Of a stretch of DNA of 36,621 bases, positions 1-8,524 are shown piece after piece (position 1 is the first letter of the stretch; the number at the start of each line of letters is the position of its first letter). A model generated the notes under the pieces. It saw nothing but the letters and a program-made list of their open reading frames with translations. It made no database searches and had not been told where the DNA came from. Both the position numbers and the translations under genes were made by a program. Source of the stretch: Natronomonas aquatica (GTDB lineage: Archaea > Halobacteriota > Halobacteria > Halobacteriales > Haloarculaceae); NCBI RefSeq assembly GCF_024449025.1, contig NZ_JAHLKM010000023.1:1-36621 (forward strand), read 5' to 3'.

Positions 1-220
1 TCCACCGTTGCTGAACCGAATATCTGGAACTATCTCTGCCCGTAATTCCCGGTAAAAACTAACGCACGACCGTATCAGAAGATAGCGAAACGATCATTTC
101 GGGGTTCTGCCCGGACGTGCCGTACAGGATTTCGGGCACGAATGTAGCACGGCGGTACCGGAAATTGGGAGCGACTGATTCGGTCACCACCGGACACGTA
201 CTGGACGGACGCTACTGACG

Positions 221-227
221 TTTATTA
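221..227 (+). promoter_or_regulatory. TATA-like box for the SHOCT gene
   Basis: A tttatta element lies 22 bases before the GTG at 243 and 28 before the ATG at 249. That is the usual haloarchaeal TATA-to-start distance for a leaderless transcript. The rest of 1-220 shows no gene. Confidence 0.45.
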
Positions 228-242
228 CCCGTCCAGCAAACG

Positions 243-977
243 GTGGATATGTGCGATCAGCTTCGACGAGCCCGCGAGAACCTTACAGAGATCGTCTCTG
301 TATTGGTCACGGGGGTTTGGCTGGCCGCGCTGTTCGCCGGTCAGAGTTGGTGGTTGGGATTCATGCTCTTCGGATATATCGTCATCGTCCCGATTACCGG
401 ACTCTTGGCTGGTGACCAAGAGACGATCACCGAATGGTGGGGCGACCAGGAGAAAGGCTCCACACCGGAGGAACCGTCCGAGGAAGAGGCCTTACAAACG
501 CTCCGCAAACGGTACGCTCGGGGTGAGTTGACCGACGAGGAATTCGAGCGCAAACTCGAACGACTACTGGAGACGGAATCGATCGAAACTACCGAAACAC
601 GACCACAGCATACCGACGACCGTCTCGACCGAGAGACGGACAAGGAGACGGTCGGTTCGCCTACTGCCGTCACCCTACAGATTCTGCGACCGACTGTTGC
701 CGTAGCGATGAAACGGGTTATAGAAGCGATAGAGACGCTTCCGAAGGCGGGTCTCCCCCGGTCACAGCGCAAAGCCTACCAGATGACGTTTCAGAAACTC
801 AAAGCGGTGGACGCAGATGACGACGACGAAGGGATTCGGGTCATCAGCGACTGGATCCTCGGGTACATTGACAACAAACAAAGGCCTCCGGGGTCCCGGG
901 AGGTACGCCGACAGGCGGCGAAGTTCTGTCGAACGAACGGATACCGGGTTCATAGCGACGAATGGCTCGGAATATAA
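243..977 (+). CDS. Membrane protein with SHOCT domain
   Basis: This 244-residue protein has two adjacent hydrophobic segments, at about residues 17-33 and 36-56, so it is probably anchored in the cell membrane. Residues 82-110 contain the SHOCT pattern (short C-terminal domain: LxxRYARGELTDEEFExxLExLL), a small helical oligomerisation module common in haloarchaeal membrane proteins. The remaining C-terminal half is acidic and cytoplasmic, with no recognised fold. The first in-frame start is GTG 243, with ATG 249 two codons later; both fit the TATA box at 221. It stands alone, with about 140 empty bases after it. The function is unknown. SHOCT proteins are usually called only from this motif, so the domain call is firm and the role is not. 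Confidence 0.75.
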   Translation: MDMCDQLRRARENLTEIVSVLVTGVWLAALFAGQSWWLGFMLFGYIVIVPITGLLAGDQETITEWWGDQEKGSTPEEPSEEEALQTLRKRYARGELTDEEFERKLERLLETESIETTETRPQHTDDRLDRETDKETVGSPTAVTLQILRPTVAVAMKRVIEAIETLPKAGLPRSQRKAYQMTFQKLKAVDADDDDEGIRVISDWILGYIDNKQRPPGSREVRRQAAKFCRTNGYRVHSDEWLGI

Positions 978-1118
978 CGGGAGGGCCTGAACCGTTATAT
1001 CGGTCCAATCGATATACACGTGGTATTTTCGTTTCGGGTCTATCAAATATACCGTCAGTGGGCGGGGCCGTCACCCGGATCGGAGTACGACACGGTTATC
1101 CCTGTCCGGAGCGAAGTT

Positions 1119-1355
1119 ATGAAAATGAAGCCCTCTACATCCACCACTGAGCGACAGCCGATCAACAAGGCGATGCTCTATTGTCCCGATTGCGGTCACG
1201 AAAGTCGCATCAACGGGGACTGGATCATCGATGTACGCGCTGATTCGCTCACCTACGAGTGTCCGAACTGTGAAGCGGTGATCGACTCTCGGCGGAATCA
1301 AAGGGAGTTGATCGCAGGGAGTGATGGATCGCTCCGCTTTGCGACCGAGAACTGA
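1119..1355 (+). CDS. Small zinc-ribbon protein
   Basis: The likely start is ATG 1119, giving 78 residues. The frame is open further upstream, but the residues before this Met are not protein-like. Two CPxC pairs (CPDC and CPNC, about 30 residues apart) form a classic zinc ribbon, followed by a basic then acidic tail. Small double-CxxC proteins of this kind are abundant in Halobacteria and most lack an assigned role; the family may be DUF8106, recalled from the sequence style only. It could bind nucleic acid or a partner protein. It has no operon partner: the next gene is convergent. Confidence 0.7.
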   Translation: MKMKPSTSTTERQPINKAMLYCPDCGHESRINGDWIIDVRADSLTYECPNCEAVIDSRRNQRELIAGSDGSLRFATEN

Positions 1356-1457
1356 CTCGGCGGTGTAGCGTCGGACGGAAACACCGGACGTTCGCTCAGA
1401 TCAGACAGCGTCGAGTTACACCGATCCCGACCTGACGGAGATTCGATAGCCCCCACG

Positions 1458-1892
1458 CTACCGGACGATCGTGACTGGGACGGACGCCCTGCGGGTGACC
1501 GTTTCGGCGACGCTGCCGAACAGCACCCGGCCGACGCCCGATCGGCCGCGGCTCCCCATAACGACGCGATCGACGCCCGTGTCCTCGATCGTCTCGAGGA
1601 TCCGACGCGCCGGGCTGCCGGTTTCGAGGACCGTCTCGACCTCGATCCCGCGTTCGGCGGCAGTTTCACGGTACGTTTCGAGCAGCGCCTGTCCTTCCTC
1701 GCGCTGGCGGTTCAGATGATCCTGGTATCCATCGGCGTCGAAGTACTCGTCGCTACCGTAATCGAACGAGCTGACCGGGTTGATGACGTGTAAAAGCGTG
1801 ATCTCCGCGTCCGACAGTTCCTCGAGAACGTGTTCGAGCGCTTTCTCCGAGTGGTCCGAGCCGTCGATCGGAACGAGGACATGGCGGGTCAT
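1458..1892 (-). CDS. Universal stress protein, UspA family
   Basis: A 144-residue single-domain UspA protein. The N-terminal strand VLVPIDGSDHSEKAL and the C-terminal GSRG-x9-GS motif (residues 113-127) are the nucleotide-binding signature of ATP-binding USPs, and the ending VPVTIVR is the family's last strand. The frame is open for 43 codons upstream, but ATG 1892 starts exactly at the conserved strand. It also lies about 25 bases after the TATA-like box at 1913-1922, so the transcript is probably leaderless. USPs are cytoplasmic dimers that help cells survive stress; haloarchaea carry dozens. The substrate or partner cannot be told from sequence. Confidence 0.93.
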   Translation of the reverse strand: MTRHVLVPIDGSDHSEKALEHVLEELSDAEITLLHVINPVSSFDYGSDEYFDADGYQDHLNRQREEGQALLETYRETAAERGIEVETVLETGSPARRILETIEDTGVDRVVMGSRGRSGVGRVLFGSVAETVTRRASVPVTIVR

Positions 1893-1912
1893 ACGTTCCG
1901 ATCGCACGTCCG

Positions 1913-1922
1913 CTTTATAAAT
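1913..1922 (-). promoter_or_regulatory. TATA box of the UspA gene
   Basis: Read on the minus strand this is atttataaag, about 25 bases before the UspA start at 1892. It implies a leaderless mRNA. Confidence 0.6.
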
Positions 1923-2051
1923 GCCTCCGGTCGTGTCGCCGTTCGTGGCCGTCGGATGTAGTAGAGATTGTAACGGCATCGACCCGTTCGATCCGGACCC
2001 CGTCGTCGAAACACCCCGCACTTATGTCGTCGCCGCCCGGAGGGACCAATA

Positions 2052-2996
2052 ATGACTGCGGCGGTCTCACGGCGGAAGGTTTGGCTGATGGCGGCCCGCC
2101 CGCAGACGCTGCCGGCGGGGGCGGCTCCGGTGATCGTCGGGGGTGGGCTGGCGGTCAGAAACGGCGTCTTCGAGCCGTTCGCGGCCGCCTTCGCGCTCGT
2201 CGGCGCCCTGCTCTTGCAGATCGGGACGAACTTCGCCAACGACTACTACGACGCGGTCCGGGGTGCCGACGAGGCGGACCGCGAGGGCTTCACGAGAGTG
2301 ACTGCGGGAGGGCTCATCGAACCCGATTCGGTCAAACGGGCGATGTACGCTACGTTCGGGCTCGCGGTCCTCCTCGGGACGTACCTCGTCTACGTCGGCG
2401 GCGTGCCGATCCTCCTCGTCGGGCTCTCGAGCGTCGTCGCCGGGATCACATACACCGGCGGTCCGTTGCCGTACGGCTATCGAGGGCTCGGGGACCTCTT
2501 CGTCTTCGTCTTCTTCGGGCTCGTCGCCGTCGCCGGCACCTACTACGTGCAGGCGGTGGCGGTGGCCGCCGCCGGTCCCTTCCCGCTTTGGGTTCCCGAG
2601 GGGACGCTTCCTGCCGCCGCCGTCGTCGCCGCGCTGCCGGCGGCCGGCCTCTCGACGGCGATCCTCGTCGTCAACAACATCCGCGATCTGGAGAGCGACG
2701 CCGCCGCCGGCAAGCGGACACTCGCTGTCATGCTGGGCTATCGGGCCAGCCGGATCGAGTGGAGCGTGATGGTGGGTCTGGCGTACGCCGCTCCGGTCGT
2801 CCTCTGGTTGGACGGCTTTCCCCCGACCGTCCTCGTGCCCCTCTTGACGCTGCCGTTGGCGGTCCGGCTCGGCGCGACGGTCTGGTCCCGGACCGACGGC
2901 GAGGCACTGAACCCAGCGCTGGAACGGACCGGCCAACTGCTCTTTGCCCACTCGGCACTTTTCGCCGTGGGGCTCGCCGTCCCCGGCGTCACGTAA
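2052..2996 (+). CDS. menA: 1,4-dihydroxy-2-naphthoate polyprenyltransferase
   Basis: MenA attaches the polyprenyl chain to 1,4-dihydroxy-2-naphthoate in the membrane, giving demethylmenaquinone. The 314-residue protein is of normal family length and has about eight hydrophobic segments. The UbiA-superfamily catalytic signature NDYYD lies at residues 63-67 and the second Asp-rich motif, NNIRDLESD, at 208-216; these bind the Mg-diphosphate of the prenyl donor. The N-terminal ARPQTLPAG is typical of MenA and not of other UbiA branches. It is first in a menA-menC-menE operon, with menC starting one base after its stop. Menaquinone is the main haloarchaeal quinone, so this is a core respiratory gene. 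Confidence 0.93.
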   Translation: MTAAVSRRKVWLMAARPQTLPAGAAPVIVGGGLAVRNGVFEPFAAAFALVGALLLQIGTNFANDYYDAVRGADEADREGFTRVTAGGLIEPDSVKRAMYATFGLAVLLGTYLVYVGGVPILLVGLSSVVAGITYTGGPLPYGYRGLGDLFVFVFFGLVAVAGTYYVQAVAVAAAGPFPLWVPEGTLPAAAVVAALPAAGLSTAILVVNNIRDLESDAAAGKRTLAVMLGYRASRIEWSVMVGLAYAAPVVLWLDGFPPTVLVPLLTLPLAVRLGATVWSRTDGEALNPALERTGQLLFAHSALFAVGLAVPGVT

Positions 2997-2997
2997 C

Positions 2998-4002
2998 ATG
3001 GACGTCGAACCGTTCTCCTTGCCGCTCTCGCGCCCGCTCGAGACGGCCGCCGGGGCGATCGAGAGCCGGGAGGGATTTCTCGTCGAGGTGACAATCGACG
3101 GCGTCGACGGCGTCGGCGAGGCGACGCCGCTGCCCGGCTGGACCGAGCCGCCCGAGGTCTGCGGGCGGGCGCTCCGGGACATAGAGCAGCCGCGGACGGC
3201 ACTCGAGGGCGACGAACTGGCGGACGCGCCCGCCGCCCGCCACGGTGTCACACTCGCCGTCCTCGACGCCGCCGCCCGGGCAGCCGGGCAGCCGCTGTAT
3301 CGATATCTCGGCGCACCGGAGCACCGGGAGTCGGTACCGGTCAACGCGACCGTCGGCGACGGACCGCCGGCCGAGACGGCCTCGGCCGCCGAAAACGCCG
3401 TGAACGAGGGGTATCCCGCGGTCAAGCTGAAGGTCGGCGTACGCCCCCCGGCGGCGGATATCGACCGGATCGAGGCGGTCCGGCGGCGCTGTCCGGACGT
3501 CGAACTCCGGGTCGACGCCAACGGAGCCTGGAGCGGCGAGACCGCACTCGAGATCGTCCCGCGGCTCGCGGCACTCGGGGTCGCCGTCGTCGAACAGCCG
3601 CTTTCGGCCGAGGAACTGGCCGGACACGCCGAACTCCGGGGGCGGGGCGTCGCGATCGCGGTCGACGAGGGTCTTCTCGAACACAGCCCGCGAGCGGTAC
3701 TTGCGGCCGAGGCCGCCGATATCCTCGTCTGCAAGCCGATGGCCCTCGGCGGGATCGACCGCGCCCGCGACGTCGTCGAGACCGCCAGGGCTGAAGGAAT
3801 CGATGCCCTCGTCACGACGACGATCGACGGCGCGATCGCCCGCGCGGGAGCCGTCCATCTGGCCGCGTCCGTGCCGGAAATCCGGGCCTGTGGGCTGGCG
3901 ACGGCCGGGCTGCTCGCCTCTGACATCCGGGATGGGATCGCTACAGTCGAGGGGGGATCGGTCCCCGTTTCACAGGGAAAAGGCAATATCCCACCGCGCT
4001 GA
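2998..4002 (+). CDS. menC: o-succinylbenzoate synthase
   Basis: MenC dehydrates SHCHC to o-succinylbenzoate in menaquinone synthesis. The 334-residue protein shows the enolase-superfamily barrel: the KxK pair K143/K145, metal ligands D173 (RVDANGAW), E199 (VVEQPL) and D223 (AVDEG), and K246 (CKPMALGG). ATG 2998, one base after the menA stop, starts the real N-terminus; residues upstream of it in the same frame belong to the menA overlap. The other possibility in this superfamily is an Ala-Glu epimerase or muconate cycloisomerase, but the position between menA and menE makes MenC the clear choice. Confidence 0.92.
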   Translation: MDVEPFSLPLSRPLETAAGAIESREGFLVEVTIDGVDGVGEATPLPGWTEPPEVCGRALRDIEQPRTALEGDELADAPAARHGVTLAVLDAAARAAGQPLYRYLGAPEHRESVPVNATVGDGPPAETASAAENAVNEGYPAVKLKVGVRPPAADIDRIEAVRRRCPDVELRVDANGAWSGETALEIVPRLAALGVAVVEQPLSAEELAGHAELRGRGVAIAVDEGLLEHSPRAVLAAEAADILVCKPMALGGIDRARDVVETARAEGIDALVTTTIDGAIARAGAVHLAASVPEIRACGLATAGLLASDIRDGIATVEGGSVPVSQGKGNIPPR

Positions 4003-4016
4003 ACGGTCGAACGGAA

Positions 4017-5492
4017 ATGCGGGACTGGCTGTCTCTCCGGGCGCACGCGACACCGAAGGCGACGGCCATCTCGAAGGCCGAGACGGCCGAACCGTCGGTC
4101 TCCTATGCCGAACTGGACGACCGCGTCGAGACGCTGGCGGGGCGGCTGGCGGCGGCCGGCGTCGGCGTCGACGACCCGATCGCGATCTGTGCGGGAACCC
4201 GACCCGAGTTCGTCGCCGTTGTCCACGCCGCCCAGCGGCTCGGCGGCGTCCTCGTCCCGGTCAACGCCCGGCTGACCGACGCCGAGATCGAAACCCGTCT
4301 CGACCGGATCGAGCCGGCGACCGTCGTCTGTGAACGCGACACCGAAACGGCGGTGTGTGCGGCAACCGACATGACGCCGCTTTCGCTCGACGACCCGGTC
4401 GCCGGAGCGACCGAGCTCTCGGGGACGACGCCGGAACCGTTCGATCTCCCCGAATGGGCGCCGGACGACCCGCTCGTGGTGCTTTTTACCTCCGGGACGA
4501 CCGGCGAGCCGAAGGGAGTCGTGTTGACGCTCGCGAACGTCCTCGCGAGCGCGACCGCCTCGGCGTTCCGGCTCGGACTGCGTGCCGGCGAGTGCTGGCA
4601 CGTCCCGCTGCCGATGTACCACATGGGCGGGCTCGCGCCGGTATATCGGTCGGTACTGTACGGAACGAGGCTGTCAGTTCAGCGGGAGTTCGACCCGGAA
4701 GAAACGCTATCGGCGCTTTCGGCCGTCGACGCGGGCGCCGTCTCGCTCGTGCCGACGATGCTCGATCGGTTGCTCGACGCCGGGACGATCCCGGATCTCC
4801 GGTTCGCCCTGGTCGGTGGCGCGCCCTGTCCGCCCGAACTCGTGACGCGGGCACAGGATCGCGGCGTCCCCGTCGCTCCGACCTACGGGATGACCGAGGC
4901 CGCCTCCCAGATCGCGACCGCACGCCCCGGGGAGGCCCGGGAAGCCCCCGAGTCGGTCGGAAACCCCCTCATGTTCGCCCAGGTAACGGTCGTCGACCGG
5001 ACCGGCGCGGTCTGTGAGACGGGCGAATCCGGCGAACTCGTCGTTTCGGGGCCGATGGTCACGCCGGGATATCTCGACGAGGGGACGACCGAACGGCGCT
5101 TCGGGACCCGCGGGCTCCGGACCGGCGACCGTGGCTACCGCGATTCGACGGGCCGGCTCTACGTTCAGGGCCGGGTCGACGATACGATCATCACCGGCGG
5201 CGAGAACGTCCACCCCGGCGAGGTGGAGTCGACTCTCCGGAGTCATCCCGCAGTGGCGGGCTGTGCCATCGTCGGGATTCCCGACCCGGAGTGGGGCCAA
5301 CGCGTCGGGGCGGTCGTCGTGTCGGCCGACGGAGCGACACCGACGGCGGAGTCATTAGAGACGTACTGTCGCGATCGGCTGGCCGGGTACAAGTGCCCCC
5401 GGACGATCGATTTCGCCGAAACGCTGCCCCGAACGGCGTCGGGGACTGTCGATCGTGACGCCGTTCTCGCCCGTCTCGTCGGCTACGAGTAA
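4017..5492 (+). CDS. menE: o-succinylbenzoate-CoA ligase
   Basis: MenE activates o-succinylbenzoate with ATP and CoA. The 491 residues form a complete ANL adenylating enzyme: phosphate-binding loop FTSGTTGEPKG at 157-167, the YGMTEAASQ substrate/adenylate motif, the TGDRG Asp that binds the ribose, and a C-terminal lid with GRVDDTIITGGENVHP. It starts 14 bases after menC and ends the operon. The genes for the middle steps (menF, menD, menB) are not in the window. A general acyl-CoA synthetase is the alternative from sequence alone; the operon decides. Confidence 0.92.
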   Translation: MRDWLSLRAHATPKATAISKAETAEPSVSYAELDDRVETLAGRLAAAGVGVDDPIAICAGTRPEFVAVVHAAQRLGGVLVPVNARLTDAEIETRLDRIEPATVVCERDTETAVCAATDMTPLSLDDPVAGATELSGTTPEPFDLPEWAPDDPLVVLFTSGTTGEPKGVVLTLANVLASATASAFRLGLRAGECWHVPLPMYHMGGLAPVYRSVLYGTRLSVQREFDPEETLSALSAVDAGAVSLVPTMLDRLLDAGTIPDLRFALVGGAPCPPELVTRAQDRGVPVAPTYGMTEAASQIATARPGEAREAPESVGNPLMFAQVTVVDRTGAVCETGESGELVVSGPMVTPGYLDEGTTERRFGTRGLRTGDRGYRDSTGRLYVQGRVDDTIITGGENVHPGEVESTLRSHPAVAGCAIVGIPDPEWGQRVGAVVVSADGATPTAESLETYCRDRLAGYKCPRTIDFAETLPRTASGTVDRDAVLARLVGYE

Positions 5493-5506
5493 CGCGGACG
5501 CGAGCC

Positions 5507-5513
5507 TTTTAAT
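5507..5513 (+). promoter_or_regulatory. TATA-like box of the NRDE gene
   Basis: A ttttaat element lies about 25 bases before the GTG start at 5538. It indicates an independent, leaderless transcript and not read-through from menE. Confidence 0.45.
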
Positions 5514-5537
5514 CCGTCCGCTCCGCTACGGGAACCC

Positions 5538-6281
5538 GTGTGTACGCTCATCGCCGCCTGGCGCGTCTTCGAAGACACACCGATCTGTGTCGCCGCGAAC
5601 CGCGACGAGGCCGTCGATCGCCCCTCGAGCCCGCCGCGCGTCCGAGACCGAGAGGGTGAGCCGGCCGTCCTCGCGCCGCGGGACGAACGAGCCGGCGGGA
5701 CGTGGCTGGGCTACAACGAGGCCGGCCTCCTGGCGGCTGTCACGAACCGGTGGGTTCCCGGGTCGGGCGAGCGCTCTAGGGGGCTGCTCGTCGACGACTG
5801 TCTGGGCGAGCGGTCAACAGTAGACGCTGTAACGCTCGTCCGGACGGAGCTCGATCGCCGCTCGTACGCCCCGTTTCATCTCCTCCTCGCCGACGGGGAG
5901 ACGTGTCGACTCCTCGTTCACGACGGCGACGGCGAGGTCCGCGCCCGGCGGCTACCCCCCGGCGTCCACATCGTCGTCAACGTTGGCGTCGACGGCGAGT
6001 GGTTCTGTCCAGAGAATCGTCCCGAGGCCGGCCGACGACAGGCGCGGAACGCCGAACGGGTTCGTGCGGAACTCCGACCGGAGAACGACGAGACCGCCGC
6101 CGAATGGACGGCCCGCGCCGGGACGGTGTTGGGCGATCACGAGTACGGGGTCTGTATCCACGGCGAGGGGTTCGGCACCCGCTCGTCGTCGCTGCTCCGG
6201 CTCGGCGAGGAGCGTGTCTTCGAATTCGCCGACGGACCGCCCTGTGAGGCCGCGTTCCGGCGGGTCGACGCGAGCGTCTGA
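5538..6281 (+). CDS. NRDE family protein (TANGO2-like)
   Basis: A 247-residue protein beginning GTG-TGT, so Cys is residue 2, as in N-terminal-nucleophile hydrolase relatives. The name-giving motif NRDE is at residues 21-24, and GGTWLGYNEAGLLAAVTNR is the second conserved block of the family. Eukaryotic TANGO2 is linked to metabolism and haem handling; the archaeal role is unknown. The GTG start is supported by the conserved Met-Cys N-terminus and by the TATA-like box at 5507. No operon partner is evident: menE is 45 bases upstream and the next gene is convergent. Confidence 0.88.
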   Translation: MCTLIAAWRVFEDTPICVAANRDEAVDRPSSPPRVRDREGEPAVLAPRDERAGGTWLGYNEAGLLAAVTNRWVPGSGERSRGLLVDDCLGERSTVDAVTLVRTELDRRSYAPFHLLLADGETCRLLVHDGDGEVRARRLPPGVHIVVNVGVDGEWFCPENRPEAGRRQARNAERVRAELRPENDETAAEWTARAGTVLGDHEYGVCIHGEGFGTRSSSLLRLGEERVFEFADGPPCEAAFRRVDASV

Positions 6282-6291
6282 TCCGTCCTTT

Positions 6292-7212
6292 CTACTCGAG
6301 ATACGCCAGCGCGTCCTCGACCGCGTCGGCGATATCGGTCCGTGCTTTCCCGCCGAGTTCCACGAGCGGCGGCCGGACAGTCGCGTGATCGATCATCCCG
6401 CGGACCTGCAGGGCCACCTTGGCTCCCGGGGCAAACCCGTGATCCAGACAGGCCCCGAAGACCGGCGAGAGGACGTGTCGCTGGATCGCTCTGGCCCGAC
6501 CGAGGTCGCCGGCTTCGAGGGCGTCACACAGCGTCCGGAACGCTTTCGGGAAGACCCCGGCGAGCGCGTTCATCCCGCCGTTCGATCCCATCACCCACGC
6601 GCCGACGAAGTGATCGTCGTACCCCTGGAAGACGCGGAACGACGACGGCGTCTCTCCGATGAACCGTTCGACGGCGCTGAAATCGCCGCTTGTGTCCTTG
6701 ATCCCGTGGATGGCGTCGTGGGGCGCGAGTTCCGTGACCGTCTCGAGAGCGATCGGCCCGCCGGTACAGGCGGGGATGTTGTACAGATAGATCGGCAGCT
6801 CGCTTCCGTCGGCGACCCGCTGGTAAAACAGCCGGTTGCCGGCCGGATCGTTCGCCGCGTGATAGTACGGCGAGGGGACCAACGCCGCGTCGGCGCCGAC
6901 CGCCGCCGCGTCCTCGATGAACTCGCGGACGTCCCCGGCCGTCGTCGCGCCGGCCCCGGCGACGACCGGGACCCGCCCGTCGGCCGCCTCGACGGTCGTC
7001 TCGATGACCGCCCGCCGTTCGGCGACGGTGAGGCTCGCAAACTCCCCCGTCGTTCCACAGGGAACGAGGCCGTCGACGCCGCGGTCGATCGTCCACTCGG
7101 CGAGCGCCGAGAGCGCGTCGTGATCGACCGTCTCGTCGGCGTCGAACGGGGTCACGAGCGTCGGTAGCGAGGCGACCGGAGGTAGATCGATATCCGTCGC
7201 GGGATCGGACAT
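6292..7212 (-). CDS. DapA-family aldolase, probably 2-keto-3-deoxy sugar acid aldolase
   Basis: A 306-residue TIM-barrel enzyme with the class I aldolase features GTTGE (residues 53-57), Y144 and Schiff-base lysine K172 (GIKDTSGD). True dihydrodipicolinate synthases have an Arg shortly after the catalytic Tyr (YNVPxRT) to hold the substrate carboxylate; here the stretch is YNIPACTGG, closer to sugar-acid aldolases. I therefore infer a KDG/KDPG-type or N-acetylneuraminate-lyase-like reaction over lysine synthesis. ATG 7212 is preferred, although the frame is open 21 codons further, because MSDPATDIDL leads into the conserved barrel. It is convergent with the NRDE gene. Confidence 0.82.
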   Translation of the reverse strand: MSDPATDIDLPPVASLPTLVTPFDADETVDHDALSALAEWTIDRGVDGLVPCGTTGEFASLTVAERRAVIETTVEAADGRVPVVAGAGATTAGDVREFIEDAAAVGADAALVPSPYYHAANDPAGNRLFYQRVADGSELPIYLYNIPACTGGPIALETVTELAPHDAIHGIKDTSGDFSAVERFIGETPSSFRVFQGYDDHFVGAWVMGSNGGMNALAGVFPKAFRTLCDALEAGDLGRARAIQRHVLSPVFGACLDHGFAPGAKVALQVRGMIDHATVRPPLVELGGKARTDIADAVEDALAYLE

Positions 7213-7280
7213 ACTGACGGGTTCGATTCTCGGGTGATAGTCGCTTCGGTTCGTCCCTTCGCAGTCGGGAAACAAGCAAT

Positions 7281-7290
7281 AATTTAAAAG
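7281..7290 (+). promoter_or_regulatory. TATA box of the winged-helix gene at 7314
   Basis: The element aatttaaaag lies about 25-30 bases before ATG 7314, a typical leaderless haloarchaeal promoter. It is also just upstream of the divergent aldolase gene. Confidence 0.6.
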
Positions 7291-7313
7291 GATCGGCGGC
7301 CGAGTAAGAACCG

Positions 7314-7670
7314 ATGAGTACCGCCGCCGAAGCCGACCTCTCGGAAATAGAGCGCGAAGGGCTGGAACTGATACGGAACACCGGTGGCATCCACCAGAGC
7401 GACTTCTGGAAGGAACTTGACATCGACTCGCGGAAGGGCAGTCGAGTCATCGACAAACTCGAGGAGCTAGAGCTGATCGAGCGGACCGAGACGGTCTATG
7501 AGGGCCACAACACCTACCACATCACGCCCGTCCTCGATCCCAAGGACCTGGACTTTTCGCTCCTGATGGCCGGCGACATGCTCTCGCCGTTCGTCGGCGA
7601 CGAGGAGATCGATCCGCAGGACGACGCCTTCTCCCAGTGGGTCATGAACCTCGCGTACGAGGAGTACTGA
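7314..7670 (+). CDS. Winged-helix DNA-binding protein
   Basis: A 118-residue protein whose first 70 residues form a MarR/Lrp-like winged helix: SEIEREGLELI, then the helix-turn-helix HQSDFWKELDIDSRKGSRVIDKL, then the wing ERTETVYEGHNTYHI. The C-terminal 45 residues are acidic and probably helical. This resembles the small Lrp-like haloarchaeal regulators with a short C-terminal extension. It is divergent from the aldolase gene, which it may regulate, but nothing in the sequence proves the target. Confidence 0.8.
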   Translation: MSTAAEADLSEIEREGLELIRNTGGIHQSDFWKELDIDSRKGSRVIDKLEELELIERTETVYEGHNTYHITPVLDPKDLDFSLLMAGDMLSPFVGDEEIDPQDDAFSQWVMNLAYEEY

Positions 7671-7681
7671 GCCCCCGCTTT

Positions 7682-8347
7682 TTATCGTCCCTCGAACAGC
7701 CGCTCGCCCGTCCGTTCGGGTAGCCCGGTAGCGGCGATCTCGTCGTCGACGGTCTGGATGTCGTACTCGACCCGCCGGAGGTCGAGCTCGCCCGTTTCGG
7801 TATCGAGGACCGCATAAGCGGCCCGCGGGTCCTCATCGCGGGGCTGGCCGACGCTGCCGGGGTTGAGGATCAGCCGGTCGTCGATCCGCGCCTCGTGTTG
7901 GATGTGGGTGTGGCCGAGCACGAGCCCGTCGTACTCCTCGACGTACGGCCGGAGTTCCGGGAACTGCCGCGGGTAGACGTACGCCCCGAGCCGCTCCGGA
8001 TGTGAGTGGACCAGCAGGTACCGACCGTCGCCGAACGTCTCGGTTCGCGGTAACGCCGCAAGCCACTCCAGTTGCGCCGCCGAGAGTTCCTCTTTCGCGC
8101 GCTCTAGGCCCGCCTCCGCCATCCGGTTTCCGGCGTATCGGCCGGGCGTCTCGACGGTCCGGTCGTGGTTGCCCTGGACGGTGACCGTCGCCAGTTCCCG
8201 CACCCGTTCGAGACACGCCCGCGGCCAGGGGTTGTACCCGACGACGTCGCCGCCACAGACGATCTCGTCGACGGCGGGCATGTCGTCCAGTACCGCCTCG
8301 AGCGCCGGGAGGTTCGCGTGGATATCGGAGACGATCCCGATGCGCAT
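7682..8347 (-). CDS. Metallophosphoesterase, YfcE/MJ0936 type
   Basis: A 221-residue calcineurin-like phosphoesterase with the full metal-binding set: DxH at D8/H10 (SDIHANL), GDVVGY around D34, GNHD at 59-62 and GHTHIQHE near residue 155. The compact size fits archaeal phosphodiesterases such as MJ0936 and YfcE. The frame is open for 36 codons before ATG 8347, but that segment is Pro/Ser-rich and MRIGIVSDIH is the family's standard start. The substrate is unknown. It stands alone and is convergent with the winged-helix gene. Confidence 0.88.
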   Translation of the reverse strand: MRIGIVSDIHANLPALEAVLDDMPAVDEIVCGGDVVGYNPWPRACLERVRELATVTVQGNHDRTVETPGRYAGNRMAEAGLERAKEELSAAQLEWLAALPRTETFGDGRYLLVHSHPERLGAYVYPRQFPELRPYVEEYDGLVLGHTHIQHEARIDDRLILNPGSVGQPRDEDPRAAYAVLDTETGELDLRRVEYDIQTVDDEIAATGLPERTGERLFEGR

Positions 8348-8524
8348 ATCGCTGGATTCGGTCGCGTCCGGGGAAACTCTAATGGTGGCCTCGGAGGCGG
8401 GCGGATCACGGCTCGGGGCTCGTACTGTCGGCTGTACGTTCGGTTCGGGGCTCATACTGTCGGCTGCTCGTTCGTACAGAACTCGCGCGGCAGGAATATC
8501 TCGAAACCGATATCGCCGACAGTA

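Noticed and set aside
2067-4622. Very long minus-strand open frame (about 850 codons) opposite menA-menC-menE
   Set aside because: It is rich in Arg, Gly and Pro with no domain, and mirrors three well-recognised enzymes. Long antisense frames are expected in GC-rich haloarchaeal DNA.
5983-7167. 394-codon plus-strand frame across the NRDE and aldolase genes
   Set aside because: It spans two convergent real genes with proven motifs. Its Arg-rich composition is that of an antisense shadow.
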